A stretch of DNA of 7,851 nt. It comes from Palsa-459 sp035510855. Its GTDB lineage: Bacteria > Actinomycetota > Acidimicrobiia > Acidimicrobiales > RAAP-2. The stretch covers positions 1 through 7,851 of the forward strand of contig DATKGG010000005.1 in assembly GCA_035510855.1 (NCBI GenBank), given 5' to 3'. Both the position numbers and the translations under genes were made by a program. Numbering within the stretch: position 1 is the first letter of the stretch; every line of letters begins with the position of its first letter. The notes under the pieces are model-generated. The model was not told the origin of the DNA. It did not search any database and was given only the letters and a program-made list of their open reading frames with translations. Positions 1-6,533 of this stretch are shown in pieces.

Positions 1-1
1 G

Positions 2-1138
2 GAAAAGGGGACGCCCGGCAGGTGGACCGTGCGGTACATCTTCGAGCCGATCGAACGGAACGTGGAGATGCTCGCCTCCCAGGAGGTCGTCACCAAGGAC
101 TTCTCGGTCACCGGGCCTATCGTCTCGCTCAACACGCTTTCCAGCCGGGCCATCGCCAACGTGGCGGGGTCGTACATCAAGCCGAGCGTGTCGGGCTCGG
201 TGAGCGCGCGGGCCGTGACCGAGAACTTCCTCGCCGCGCTCGTCGTCGTCGACGTCGCCACGAACGCAGAGGCCGCCGCGGTGTACGTGGACCCGTTCAG
301 CAGCTCGAACAATTTCGATGTCTTTCTCGACGCGGGCACGTACGCCGCGTACTCCGAGGTGGAGACGCCCTTCTCCCAGGACCAGTACGCCCAGGTCGCG
401 GCTACCCAGGTCGTGCTCAAGCAACTCGGGTCCAACTTCAGCGTCGGCTTGTCGACGCCCACGCTGACCGCGAGGTACACGATCCAGCCGGTCTTCGCGA
501 CAATTTACGGCACGGTCTCGATCCACGGCCTCGACGACCTCGCGAACGCAACCGGGTGGGACAACGTCCAGCCCTTCTCGTTCGTCCAGGTCTGCCCCGC
601 CATGACATTCAGTCTCGAGTGCAGCGGTGCGGTCCTCGTCAGCCCGAGCGAGCTGCTCGGTGGCGACTTTACGCTGTACGGCATCACCGGCGTCGTGTCG
701 ATGGCGCTCGTGTACACCGATCTCGCGGGCAACGTCGTCGTGGGACCTGCGGTGACGAAGTCCGCCTCGTCGTCCAAGCGGACCCTCGCACTCACTGCGC
801 CGTACCACGTTGCCTCCTTTTGGGGAGACGTCACGGTGTCGGGTGACAACGACTTCGAGATCTTCTCGCTGTGGATCCAGGCCTGCCCGGCATCCAAGGC
901 GTTCAGTGTCTCGTGCGCCGATGGCGTGTCCCAGGCCGACAACAACTTCTACAGCATCTTCCCGCCCCCCACCGGCTCGTTCAAGGTCGGCTACGGGATC
1001 GACCTCTCGAAGGGCACGTGGCGACTCGCAGCCGTGGGTTCGACGTTGTACTCGGGCACCGCGCGCCAGTTGGGACCCGCCAAGCAGGTGGTCGTCGGAA
1101 CGACCTATCCCGTCGTCAACCTGACGGCCAAGGCGTAG
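2..1138 (+). CDS. Repeat-module protein, probably exported (5' end outside window)
   Basis: No family is recognised with confidence. The frame is open from base 2 without a stop. The GTG at 29 could serve as a start, but the residues before it (GTPGRW) and just after it resemble the end of a module seen again downstream, so the gene almost certainly begins outside the window. Numbering from the GTG at 29, similar units of about 105 residues begin near residues 54 (VSGSVS), 159 (IYGTVS) and 264 (FWGDVT). The second and third carry a matching cysteine pair, QVCPA...C (C189, C198) and QACPA...C (C286, C296). The low charge, many Val/Ser/Thr/Gly residues and alternating hydrophobic pattern suggest beta-sandwich domains, comparable to carboxypeptidase-regulatory-like or transthyretin-like folds. 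The paired cysteines suggest oxidising, extracytoplasmic surroundings. No membrane segment or C-terminal sorting signal is seen. It ends 9 bp before an S53 peptidase, so it may be its partner or substrate, which is inference. Confidence 0.75.
   Translation, partial: EKGTPGRWTVRYIFEPIERNVEMLASQEVVTKDFSVTGPIVSLNTLSSRAIANVAGSYIKPSVSGSVSARAVTENFLAALVVVDVATNAEAAAVYVDPFSSSNNFDVFLDAGTYAAYSEVETPFSQDQYAQVAATQVVLKQLGSNFSVGLSTPTLTARYTIQPVFATIYGTVSIHGLDDLANATGWDNVQPFSFVQVCPAMTFSLECSGAVLVSPSELLGGDFTLYGITGVVSMALVYTDLAGNVVVGPAVTKSASSSKRTLALTAPYHVASFWGDVTVSGDNDFEIFSLWIQACPASKAFSVSCADGVSQADNNFYSIFPPPTGSFKVGYGIDLSKGTWRLAAVGSTLYSGTARQLGPAKQVVVGTTYPVVNLTAKA
176..1138 (+). repeat. Three tandem diverged protein modules of about 105 residues
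   Basis: The modules cover roughly 176-490, 494-805 and 812-1138, and the tail of an earlier one lies at 2-130. Shared landmarks are a G-x-V start, an aromatic-rich strand, the CPA...C pair in modules two and three only, a hydrophobic strand ending in a Gly-rich turn (DFTLYGITG, SFKVGYGID), a G-P-A turn (VVGPAV, QLGPAK) and a closing strand (LALTAP, VVNLTAKA). The first module lacks the cysteines but keeps the strand pattern (FDVFLDAGTYAAYSEV). The similarity is visible at protein level only, which fits old duplications. I aligned these by eye, so the boundaries are approximate. Confidence 0.6.
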
Positions 1139-1147
1139 GGACCGGGG

Positions 1148-2869
1148 ATGCGACGCGTGGGGACGAGACTGATAGCCGCGAGCGCCCTGTGTGCGGGCAT
1201 CGCGGTCAGCGCCTCGACCACGTCGAGCGTCGTGGCTGGTGCCAGCTCGTCACGCGCCGCCGCGCTCGGCGCCCAGCCGATCGGACGCACGGTGTCGACG
1301 TCGGGTCTTTCCATTGGACTCTCCTTCTACATGCCAGCGCGCAACCAAGCCGCGCTCACGAGGTCCATCGCTGCGGTCTCGTCGCCGAGTTCTCCCGCGT
1401 ACCACCACTACCTCACCAAAGGCGAGTTCGCGAGCCGCTTCGGGGCGACGCCCGCTGCGATCGACCGAGTCTCGGACTATCTCGTCGCCCACGGACTTGG
1501 TGCAGTTGCAGCCTCGCCCGACCACCTGTTCATGCACGCGACCGGCACCGTGCGCGCCGTCGAGGCGCTCCTCCGCACGACCATCCGGGCCTACGACGAC
1601 AAGGGCCGCAGGGTCTACGCGGACGTGACGCCGATCCATCTCCCCTCGGTGCTGGCCGGCAGCGTCCGGGCGGTCGTGGGTCTGACCGACGTCCCGCGGT
1701 ACAGGGCCTCGTACAACCTCGTCCCGCACGCACGTCCGCGCACCACGACGTGCTCGCAGATGAGCGCGGGCACCAACTCGACCTCAGGGCCATTCACCAT
1801 CAGTGAGGTCGGCGACGCCTACAAGTTTGGCGCGTTCGCCGCCGGGGGCGCCGGGGGCCAGGGCCAGACGGTCGCGATCTTTGAGCTGACCAACTACTTG
1901 CCCGCGGACATCAAGTACTTCCAGGATTGCACCAGCAAGCACGACGTCATCTCGAGTGTCACCGTCGACGGGGGCAACGGGATCAACCCGTACGCAGAGG
2001 TGGAGGCGGACCTCGACATCGAGATCGTCGCGACGCTCGCGCCCTACGCCAACATCGCCGTCTACCAGGGTCCGAACTCAGAAGCAGGCGTCGTCGATAC
2101 CTACGGCCGGATCGCGACGGACGATGCGGCGAAGGTCGTGAGCACGAGTTGGGGGCTCTGTGAGGGCGCGGATCCGACGTCCGTCGCCGCGGAGTCCGGT
2201 GTGTTCCAAGAGATGGCTGCCCAGGGTCAGACCGTGGCCGCCGCCGCAGGCGATAGCGGCGCGTCGGACTGCCTCGGGTACCGACCGACCAGGACGAACC
2301 CGCTGGCTGGCGCGATTGGCGTCGACGATCCCGCCAGCCAGCCCTACGTGACTGGCGTCGGCGGCACGACCATCACGGACGCAACCACGATCGGCTCGCT
2401 TCCCTCAAGCCAGGTCGTGTGGGACACCAGTGATGTCGAGGGCACCGGAGGGGGCGTGTCATCGATCTGGCCGGCACCCTCGTACCAGCACGCGGTCAAG
2501 GGGGCGTCGGGCGCCGGACGAACCGTGCCCGACGTGGCCCTGAACGCTGATCCGGCCAGCGGGTACATGATCTACACCATCGCCTACGGGTGGATCCCGG
2601 TCGGTGGCACGAGCGCCGCGGCCCCCTTGTTCGCGTCGCTCATGGCGCTCGCGAACCAGTACAACATGGAGACCTACGGGTTCGTGCTCCCGCTGCTCTA
2701 CGCGGTCGGGAAGGCCGAGCCCGGCAAGTACTTCAGCGACGTGACCGTTGGCAACAACGAGACCTACGACGTGCCGGGCTACTCGACGGCGAAGTCAGGC
2801 TTCGACGCTGCGAGCGGCTGGGGCAGTCCGATTGGCTCGGCGTTCCTCTCCTTGGTGCCTCCGCCCTAG
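1148..2869 (+). CDS. S53 family serine-carboxyl peptidase (sedolisin/kumamolisin-like), secreted pro-enzyme
   Basis: This is a secreted acid-type endopeptidase of the sedolisin family, 573 residues long. A signal peptide is visible: basic start (MRRVGTR), hydrophobic run to about residue 20, Ala/Ser-rich cleavage region. Residues about 43-190 match the pro-kumamolisin activation domain (YHHYLTKGEFASRFG). The catalytic domain starts near 214. The S53 residues are all in place: Glu286 and Asp290 in EADLDIE, oxyanion Asp369 in AAGDSGASD, and nucleophile Ser489 in GGTSAAAP. The spacing resembles kumamolisin and sedolisin. The C-terminal calcium site is also recognisable (Asp531 in SDVTVGNN, Asp553 in GFDAASGWG). 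Cysteines 202, 261, 338 and 375 could form two disulfides. The ATG is supported by AGGGA at 1137-1141, overlapping the upstream stop codon, 6 nt before the start. The 9-bp gap implies co-transcription with the module protein. The family normally self-cleaves at low pH. The exact substrate is unknown. Confidence 0.95.
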   Translation: MRRVGTRLIAASALCAGIAVSASTTSSVVAGASSSRAAALGAQPIGRTVSTSGLSIGLSFYMPARNQAALTRSIAAVSSPSSPAYHHYLTKGEFASRFGATPAAIDRVSDYLVAHGLGAVAASPDHLFMHATGTVRAVEALLRTTIRAYDDKGRRVYADVTPIHLPSVLAGSVRAVVGLTDVPRYRASYNLVPHARPRTTTCSQMSAGTNSTSGPFTISEVGDAYKFGAFAAGGAGGQGQTVAIFELTNYLPADIKYFQDCTSKHDVISSVTVDGGNGINPYAEVEADLDIEIVATLAPYANIAVYQGPNSEAGVVDTYGRIATDDAAKVVSTSWGLCEGADPTSVAAESGVFQEMAAQGQTVAAAAGDSGASDCLGYRPTRTNPLAGAIGVDDPASQPYVTGVGGTTITDATTIGSLPSSQVVWDTSDVEGTGGGVSSIWPAPSYQHAVKGASGAGRTVPDVALNADPASGYMIYTIAYGWIPVGGTSAAAPLFASLMALANQYNMETYGFVLPLLYAVGKAEPGKYFSDVTVGNNETYDVPGYSTAKSGFDAASGWGSPIGSAFLSLVPPP

Positions 2870-2883
2870 AAGACTCGCCATCG

Positions 2884-2915
2884 GTGCCGCCGATCCCGGC
2901 CACGGGATGCGGCAC
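2884..2915 (+). terminator. Probable terminator hairpin after the S53 peptidase
   Basis: GTGCCGC (2884-2890) pairs with GCGGCAC (2909-2915), and ATCCCG (2893-2898) pairs with CGGGAT (2903-2908). This gives 13 base pairs with a 2-nt bulge (2891-2892) and a 4-nt loop (GCCA). The hairpin starts 14 bp after the peptidase stop codon. No T-run follows, so it is not a classical intrinsic terminator; U-less hairpins are often proposed as terminators or 3'-end stabilisers in high-GC actinobacteria. Confidence 0.6.
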
Positions 2916-2952
2916 GTCGATGACACGCAGTCAGTCAACCGGGGCGAGCGCC

Positions 2953-3031
2953 ACGTGCACGTCGCCTCGAGCTCGGGGAAGAACGCCCCCTGGCGAGGCG
3001 CCGGAAGCCTGACGCGTCGAGCCGTGCACGG
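2953..3031. repeat. Two 10-bp palindromes sharing the core CGTGCACG
   Basis: ACGTGCACGT at 2953-2962 and CCGTGCACGG at 3022-3031 are each perfect palindromes with the same 8-bp core, with centres 69 bp apart. They could be paired operator sites for a dimeric regulator, but the core also occurs once inside a coding region (5612-5619), so chance is possible. Confidence 0.35.
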
Positions 3032-3078
3032 TCCCGGACAACGGGCCACAGGACCGCGTCCTTCAGTACGTACCTCAT

Positions 3079-3119
3079 GACGCTGCTCGCTCGCCGGCTC
3101 GACCTCGTTGAGCAGCGTC
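3079..3119. repeat. Perfect 10-bp inverted repeat with 21-nt loop
   Basis: GACGCTGCTC (3079-3088) is exactly complementary to GAGCAGCGTC (3110-3119). It lies 85 bp before the GTG start of the GGDEF-EAL gene and could form a stem in that gene's leader, act as an operator, or end a transcript. No T-run follows on the + strand. Its role is not determined by the sequence. Confidence 0.5.
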
Positions 3120-3203
3120 TCCTGCGTGCCCGTGGCCGTTCGCACCCGTGGACGATCAGCCGGGCGGCGCCGTTGATCTGACGTTGGGCGTGAATGGACG
3201 CGT

Positions 3204-5636
3204 GTGTGTCAACCCAATGCGACGATCTTGACCATGTCGCATTGGACGGCGCCGGACGACAGTGCCGCCTCAGCGCGAACACAACAGACCCGCACGTCCG
3301 CCGCGCTTCCCGACGCCGGTGCCCGTCGCGTGGGCGGCGCCGTGCGCGTTCGGCGCAAGCAGCCCGTGCAAGCGCGACCTCGTCATGTTCGGACGTGCTT
3401 CGTGATCCTCGGCCTGCTGGTCGTCGGCTACGCCGTCTCGGTGGTGATGCGAACGAGCTCTCAGCACTGGACGTGGCTCGACGGGTGGGTCGTCGACGGC
3501 ATTGAGCTTGCGCTGAGCGCGCTGTGCGTGTCTCGCGGCTTGACCGCCAAGCACCATCGCGGCGCGCCCATCTTCCTCGGTCTGGGGCTCTTGTCGTGGA
3601 CGATCGGCGACGTCATCCTCACCGTCGAGACACTCGGCGGGGCGACGGCGCCCTCGCCGTCGATGGCGGACGTCTTCTACTTGGGCTTCTACCCCCTCGC
3701 CTACATCGCCACGGTCCTCTTGCTGCGCCGGACCGTCGGCATCCTCTCCAAGCCCAACTGGTTGGATGGCGTCGTCGCGGGCCTCGGTGCAGCAGCGGTG
3801 TGCGCCGCGTTCGCGTTTCACAGCATCGCCCAGGCGGCTGGCGGCGGGGTCACCTCGGCGGCCGTCAACCTGGCATTCCCGATCGGCGACGTCTTGCTCT
3901 TGTTCCTCGTCGTCGGCGGCACGGCGTTGCTGAGCGGCGCGAGGCGAGCGCCGTGGCTCCTGCTCGCTGCAGGCATCGGCATCAACATCGTCGGTGACAC
4001 CTTCAATCTCTTCCAATCGACGGCAGGCTCGACCGCCGTTGGCTCGGACGTGAACACCATCGCCTGGCCCGTCTCCATCCTCTTCCTGGCGATGGCGGTC
4101 TGGGTGCGAAGCGGCGTCGCGGACCCCCTACGCGAGCCACGCACCGCCGGATTCTTCCTTCCTGGGGCCGCAGCGATCGGCGGGCTCGGACTCCTCGTCG
4201 TCGGGACGCAGCGAGTAGTCGGCGAGGCGGCGCTCGGGCTCGCGCTGGCGACGCTCCTGATGGTGGGGTTGCGCCTCGCCCTCTCCGCGAGAGACCTCCG
4301 GGTCCTGACCGAGCAGCGCCAGCGACAGGCCGTGACCGACGAGCTGACGGGCCTCGGCAATCGACGCCAGCTGTTCCAGGTCCTCGACGCGTTCTTCGGC
4401 CAGCCGCTCGACGCAGACGAGCGGCCCCACGAGCTTGCGTTCCTGTTCGTCGACCTCAACCACTTCAAGGAGATCAACGACTCGTTCGGCCATCCGGCGG
4501 GCGACGAGCTGCTTCGACAGGTCGGCCCACGGCTCAACGACGCCGTGCGGGAAAGGGACGTCGTGCTCCGCTTCGGAGGCGACGAGTTCGGAGTCGTACT
4601 GCTCGGGGCGGATGCACCGACCGCCGAGGCAGTGGCGCAACGCATCGCGGCCGGCCTCGACGAGCCATTCACCATCCACGAGACGAAGGCACGGATCGGT
4701 GTGAGCATCGGCATTGCGCTCGCCCCGTTCGACGCGACCGACGCGGCGGGACTGCTGTGGTGCGCGGACGTCGCGATGTATCGCGCCAAGCTCGGCAACA
4801 CCGCGTTCGAGTGCTACAACCACAGCATCGACGGCGGTGAGCACCAGATCCGCCTCGTCGATGAGCTCCGAGACGCGATCGAGCGCAGGTCACTCGTGCT
4901 GCACTACCAGCCGCAGCTCGACCTGAAGACCAGCCGCATCGTCGCGGTCGAGGCACTCGTCCGCTGGCCGCATCCGAGACTCGGCCTCGTCCCGCCCCTC
5001 AAGTTCATCCCGCTCGCCGAGGATGCAGGGCTCATGGAGACGCTGACGGCGCTCGTGCTCGACATGGCCCTTGCGCAGTGCGCGGCATGGTGGGAGGACG
5101 GCCGCTACCTCGCCGTCTCCGTCAACGTCTCGTCGAGCAACCTGCTGAACGACAACTTCCTTGGACTCGTCACGGGGCTCCTCTCGCGCCACGACGTGCC
5201 TTCGAGGGCGCTGGTGCTCGAGATCACCGAGACGAGCATCATCACCGACTTCGAGGCCTCTCAGGACGTCATCGCCAGGCTCCGGGACCTCGGCGTGGTC
5301 GTGTCGATCGACGACTTCGGCGCGGGCTACACCTCGCTCGCCTACCTGAGCAACCTCGCGGTCCGCGAGCTGAAGCTCGATGGGACGCTCATCACGGGAC
5401 TCGGATCGGTCCGCGACGACCGCGACCTCGAGCTCGTTCGCGCGACGATCGACCTCGGGCACGCGATGGGACTCCGGGTCGTCGCCGAAGGGATCGAGGA
5501 CGACGCGACACTCGACCTCCTGCGGGAGCTCGGCTGCGACCTCGCGCAGGGCTACCACATCAGTCGCCCGATGCCCGCCGGCGAGCTCGCGATCCGGCCC
5601 ACGTTCGAGGACGTGCACGCTGAGCGCCTCGGCTGA
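3204..5636 (+). CDS. Membrane-bound GGDEF-EAL bifunctional diguanylate cyclase/phosphodiesterase
   Basis: This protein would make and/or break down the second messenger cyclic di-GMP at the inner membrane. After an Arg/Ala-rich stretch to about residue 60, some ten hydrophobic helices lie between 62 and 361 (near 62-82, 92-112, 121-141, 155-175, 186-208, 215-243, 249-270, 282-301, 316-334, 339-361). This part contains the ADVFYLGFYPL stretch often seen in actinobacterial GGDEF proteins but no sensor domain I can name. The GGDEF domain (about 372-540) has TDELTGLGNRR, metal-binding Asp417, GGDEF at 458-462 and an inhibitory-site RERD at 449-452, exactly five residues before it. The EAL domain (about 546-795) keeps EAL 583-585, Asn641, Glu673/Glu676, DDFGAGY 703-709, Lys724, Glu762 and Gln782. 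Both halves therefore look catalytically able. The start is uncertain: GTG 3204 has only a weak TGGA upstream, and ATG 3234 has no ribosome site. It stands alone, 334 bp after the peptidase and 78 bp before the next gene. Confidence 0.93.
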   Translation: MCQPNATILTMSHWTAPDDSAASARTQQTRTSAALPDAGARRVGGAVRVRRKQPVQARPRHVRTCFVILGLLVVGYAVSVVMRTSSQHWTWLDGWVVDGIELALSALCVSRGLTAKHHRGAPIFLGLGLLSWTIGDVILTVETLGGATAPSPSMADVFYLGFYPLAYIATVLLLRRTVGILSKPNWLDGVVAGLGAAAVCAAFAFHSIAQAAGGGVTSAAVNLAFPIGDVLLLFLVVGGTALLSGARRAPWLLLAAGIGINIVGDTFNLFQSTAGSTAVGSDVNTIAWPVSILFLAMAVWVRSGVADPLREPRTAGFFLPGAAAIGGLGLLVVGTQRVVGEAALGLALATLLMVGLRLALSARDLRVLTEQRQRQAVTDELTGLGNRRQLFQVLDAFFGQPLDADERPHELAFLFVDLNHFKEINDSFGHPAGDELLRQVGPRLNDAVRERDVVLRFGGDEFGVVLLGADAPTAEAVAQRIAAGLDEPFTIHETKARIGVSIGIALAPFDATDAAGLLWCADVAMYRAKLGNTAFECYNHSIDGGEHQIRLVDELRDAIERRSLVLHYQPQLDLKTSRIVAVEALVRWPHPRLGLVPPLKFIPLAEDAGLMETLTALVLDMALAQCAAWWEDGRYLAVSVNVSSSNLLNDNFLGLVTGLLSRHDVPSRALVLEITETSIITDFEASQDVIARLRDLGVVVSIDDFGAGYTSLAYLSNLAVRELKLDGTLITGLGSVRDDRDLELVRATIDLGHAMGLRVVAEGIEDDATLDLLRELGCDLAQGYHISRPMPAGELAIRPTFEDVHAERLG

Positions 5637-5702
5637 GCCTGACTGCGCGCATCCCCGCGCCCGATCGTGCGGCCTCAGTCCCGGCACGCCGCGCGGCTCG
5701 CG

Positions 5703-5714
5703 TAGCCTGCCGTC
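5703..5714 (+). promoter_or_regulatory. -10 box of a probable leaderless promoter
   Basis: TAGCCT at 5703-5708 fits the TANNNT -10 consensus known from mycobacterial and other actinobacterial promoters. Six bases separate it from the GTG at 5715, the usual distance to a transcription start, so the mRNA would begin at the start codon. No Shine-Dalgarno sequence lies before the GTG, which agrees. No -35 hexamer is recognisable. A perfect 10-bp palindrome, GCCGCGCGGC (5688-5697), sits just upstream of the box and could be an operator or chance in GC-rich DNA. Confidence 0.6.
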
Positions 5715-6533
5715 GTGGTGCAGGAGGCAACCGCAGCGAGCCGCCCGTTCGGTCGATTCGGTGACGTCGAGGTGCGGCTCGAGCCGGACCACGTCGCCAC
5801 CGTCGAGATCCAGCGACCGCCGAGCAACTTCTTCGACACCGCACTGATCGACGCGCTGGCCGACGCCTACGAGGCGCTCGACGCGACGTCGTCGTGCCGA
5901 GCGATCATCTTGTGCTCGGAGGGCAAGCACTTCTGTGCGGGTGCCGACTTCTCTGGTCGGTCGGTCGGGACGCCGGGCCTCGATCCGCTCCTCAGCGCCA
6001 AGGATCTCTACCGAGCCGCGGCGCGGCTGTTCGACGCCCAGCTTCCCGTCATCGCCGCCATCCAGGGCGCCGCCGTCGGGGGCGGCCTCGGCGTCGCCTG
6101 CGCGGCCGACTTCAGGGTCGGCTCGACCCAGGCGCGATTCGCCGCGAACTTCGCACGCCTCGGGTTCCACCATGGCTTCGGACTCACCGTCACGCTGCCG
6201 CGCATCGTCGGCCCTCAGCACGCCCTCGAGCTCTTGTACACCGGGCGCCGGATCGCCGGCGACGAGGCCCACGCGATCGGGTTGTGCGATCGAGTCGTCG
6301 CGCCGGACTCGCTCCGTGAGGCCGCCCACGCCCTCGCCTCGGAGATCGGTCGATCTGCGCCGTTGGCGGTCCGATCGATCAGAGCCACGATGCGAGCGAG
6401 CCTCGCGACAGCGTTCCGCGCGGCGACCGAGCGAGAGCTCGGCGAGCAGCACCGGCTCCGTTCGACGGCGGACTTCGCAGAGGGCATCCGCGCGTCCGCG
6501 GAGCGCCGCGACCCTCTGTTCAAGGGCCGATGA
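5715..6533 (+). CDS. Enoyl-CoA hydratase/isomerase (crotonase) family protein lacking both catalytic Glu
   Basis: This 272-residue protein has the crotonase fold, which binds acyl-CoA thioesters. The two oxyanion-hole segments are present: HFCAGADF (72-79) and GAAVGGGLG (118-126). The C-terminus ends in the family-typical RRDPLFKGR. Aligned by eye with mitochondrial enoyl-CoA hydratase without gaps, the positions of catalytic Glu144 and Glu164 are Gly126 and Phe146 (GGGLGV and ANFARLGF), with the correct spacing of 20. It is thus unlikely to be an ordinary hydratase. Isomerase, thioesterase, C-C lyase or other crotonase chemistry is possible, and the substrate is unknown. The stretch FARLGFHHGFGLTVTLPR replaces the usual PE..LG..PG.GGT segment. 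The start is GTG 5715, or GTG 5718 immediately after; the leaderless -10 favours 5715. It overlaps the acyl-CoA dehydrogenase gene by 4 bp, so the two are likely translationally coupled and act on the same acyl-CoA pathway. Confidence 0.88.
   Translation: MVQEATAASRPFGRFGDVEVRLEPDHVATVEIQRPPSNFFDTALIDALADAYEALDATSSCRAIILCSEGKHFCAGADFSGRSVGTPGLDPLLSAKDLYRAAARLFDAQLPVIAAIQGAAVGGGLGVACAADFRVGSTQARFAANFARLGFHHGFGLTVTLPRIVGPQHALELLYTGRRIAGDEAHAIGLCDRVVAPDSLREAAHALASEIGRSAPLAVRSIRATMRASLATAFRAATERELGEQHRLRSTADFAEGIRASAERRDPLFKGR

Larger units (their letters stand above)
2870..3203 (+). other. 334-bp intergenic region without a supported gene
   Basis: No reading frame here shows protein-like composition; the short frames on both strands are rich in Arg and Ala and run into neighbouring genes. 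The region holds a hairpin at 2884-2915, two palindromes (2953-2962 and 3022-3031) and an inverted repeat at 3079-3119. I see no clear -35/-10 pair for the downstream GGDEF-EAL gene. TTGATC at 3173-3178 resembles a -35 box but has no convincing -10 partner. Confidence 0.6.

Noticed and set aside
22..846. 274-residue + strand frame overlapping the module protein
   Set aside because: It is Arg/Gly/His-rich without motifs, while the frame ending at 1138 has a repeat structure and protein-like composition.
2870..3203. Possible cyclic-di-GMP riboswitch before the GGDEF-EAL gene
   Set aside because: I looked for the GEMM-type conserved core and could not find it; the inverted repeat present does not match that architecture.
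3270..4016. 248-residue minus-strand frame opposite the membrane part of the GGDEF-EAL gene
   Set aside because: It is highly charged and low in hydrophobic residues, mirroring the membrane helices coded on the + strand.
5637..5714. Terminator after the GGDEF-EAL gene
   Set aside because: Only a 5-bp GACTG/CAGTC pairing (5641-5645 with 5676-5680) and a loopless palindrome are present; neither makes a convincing terminator.
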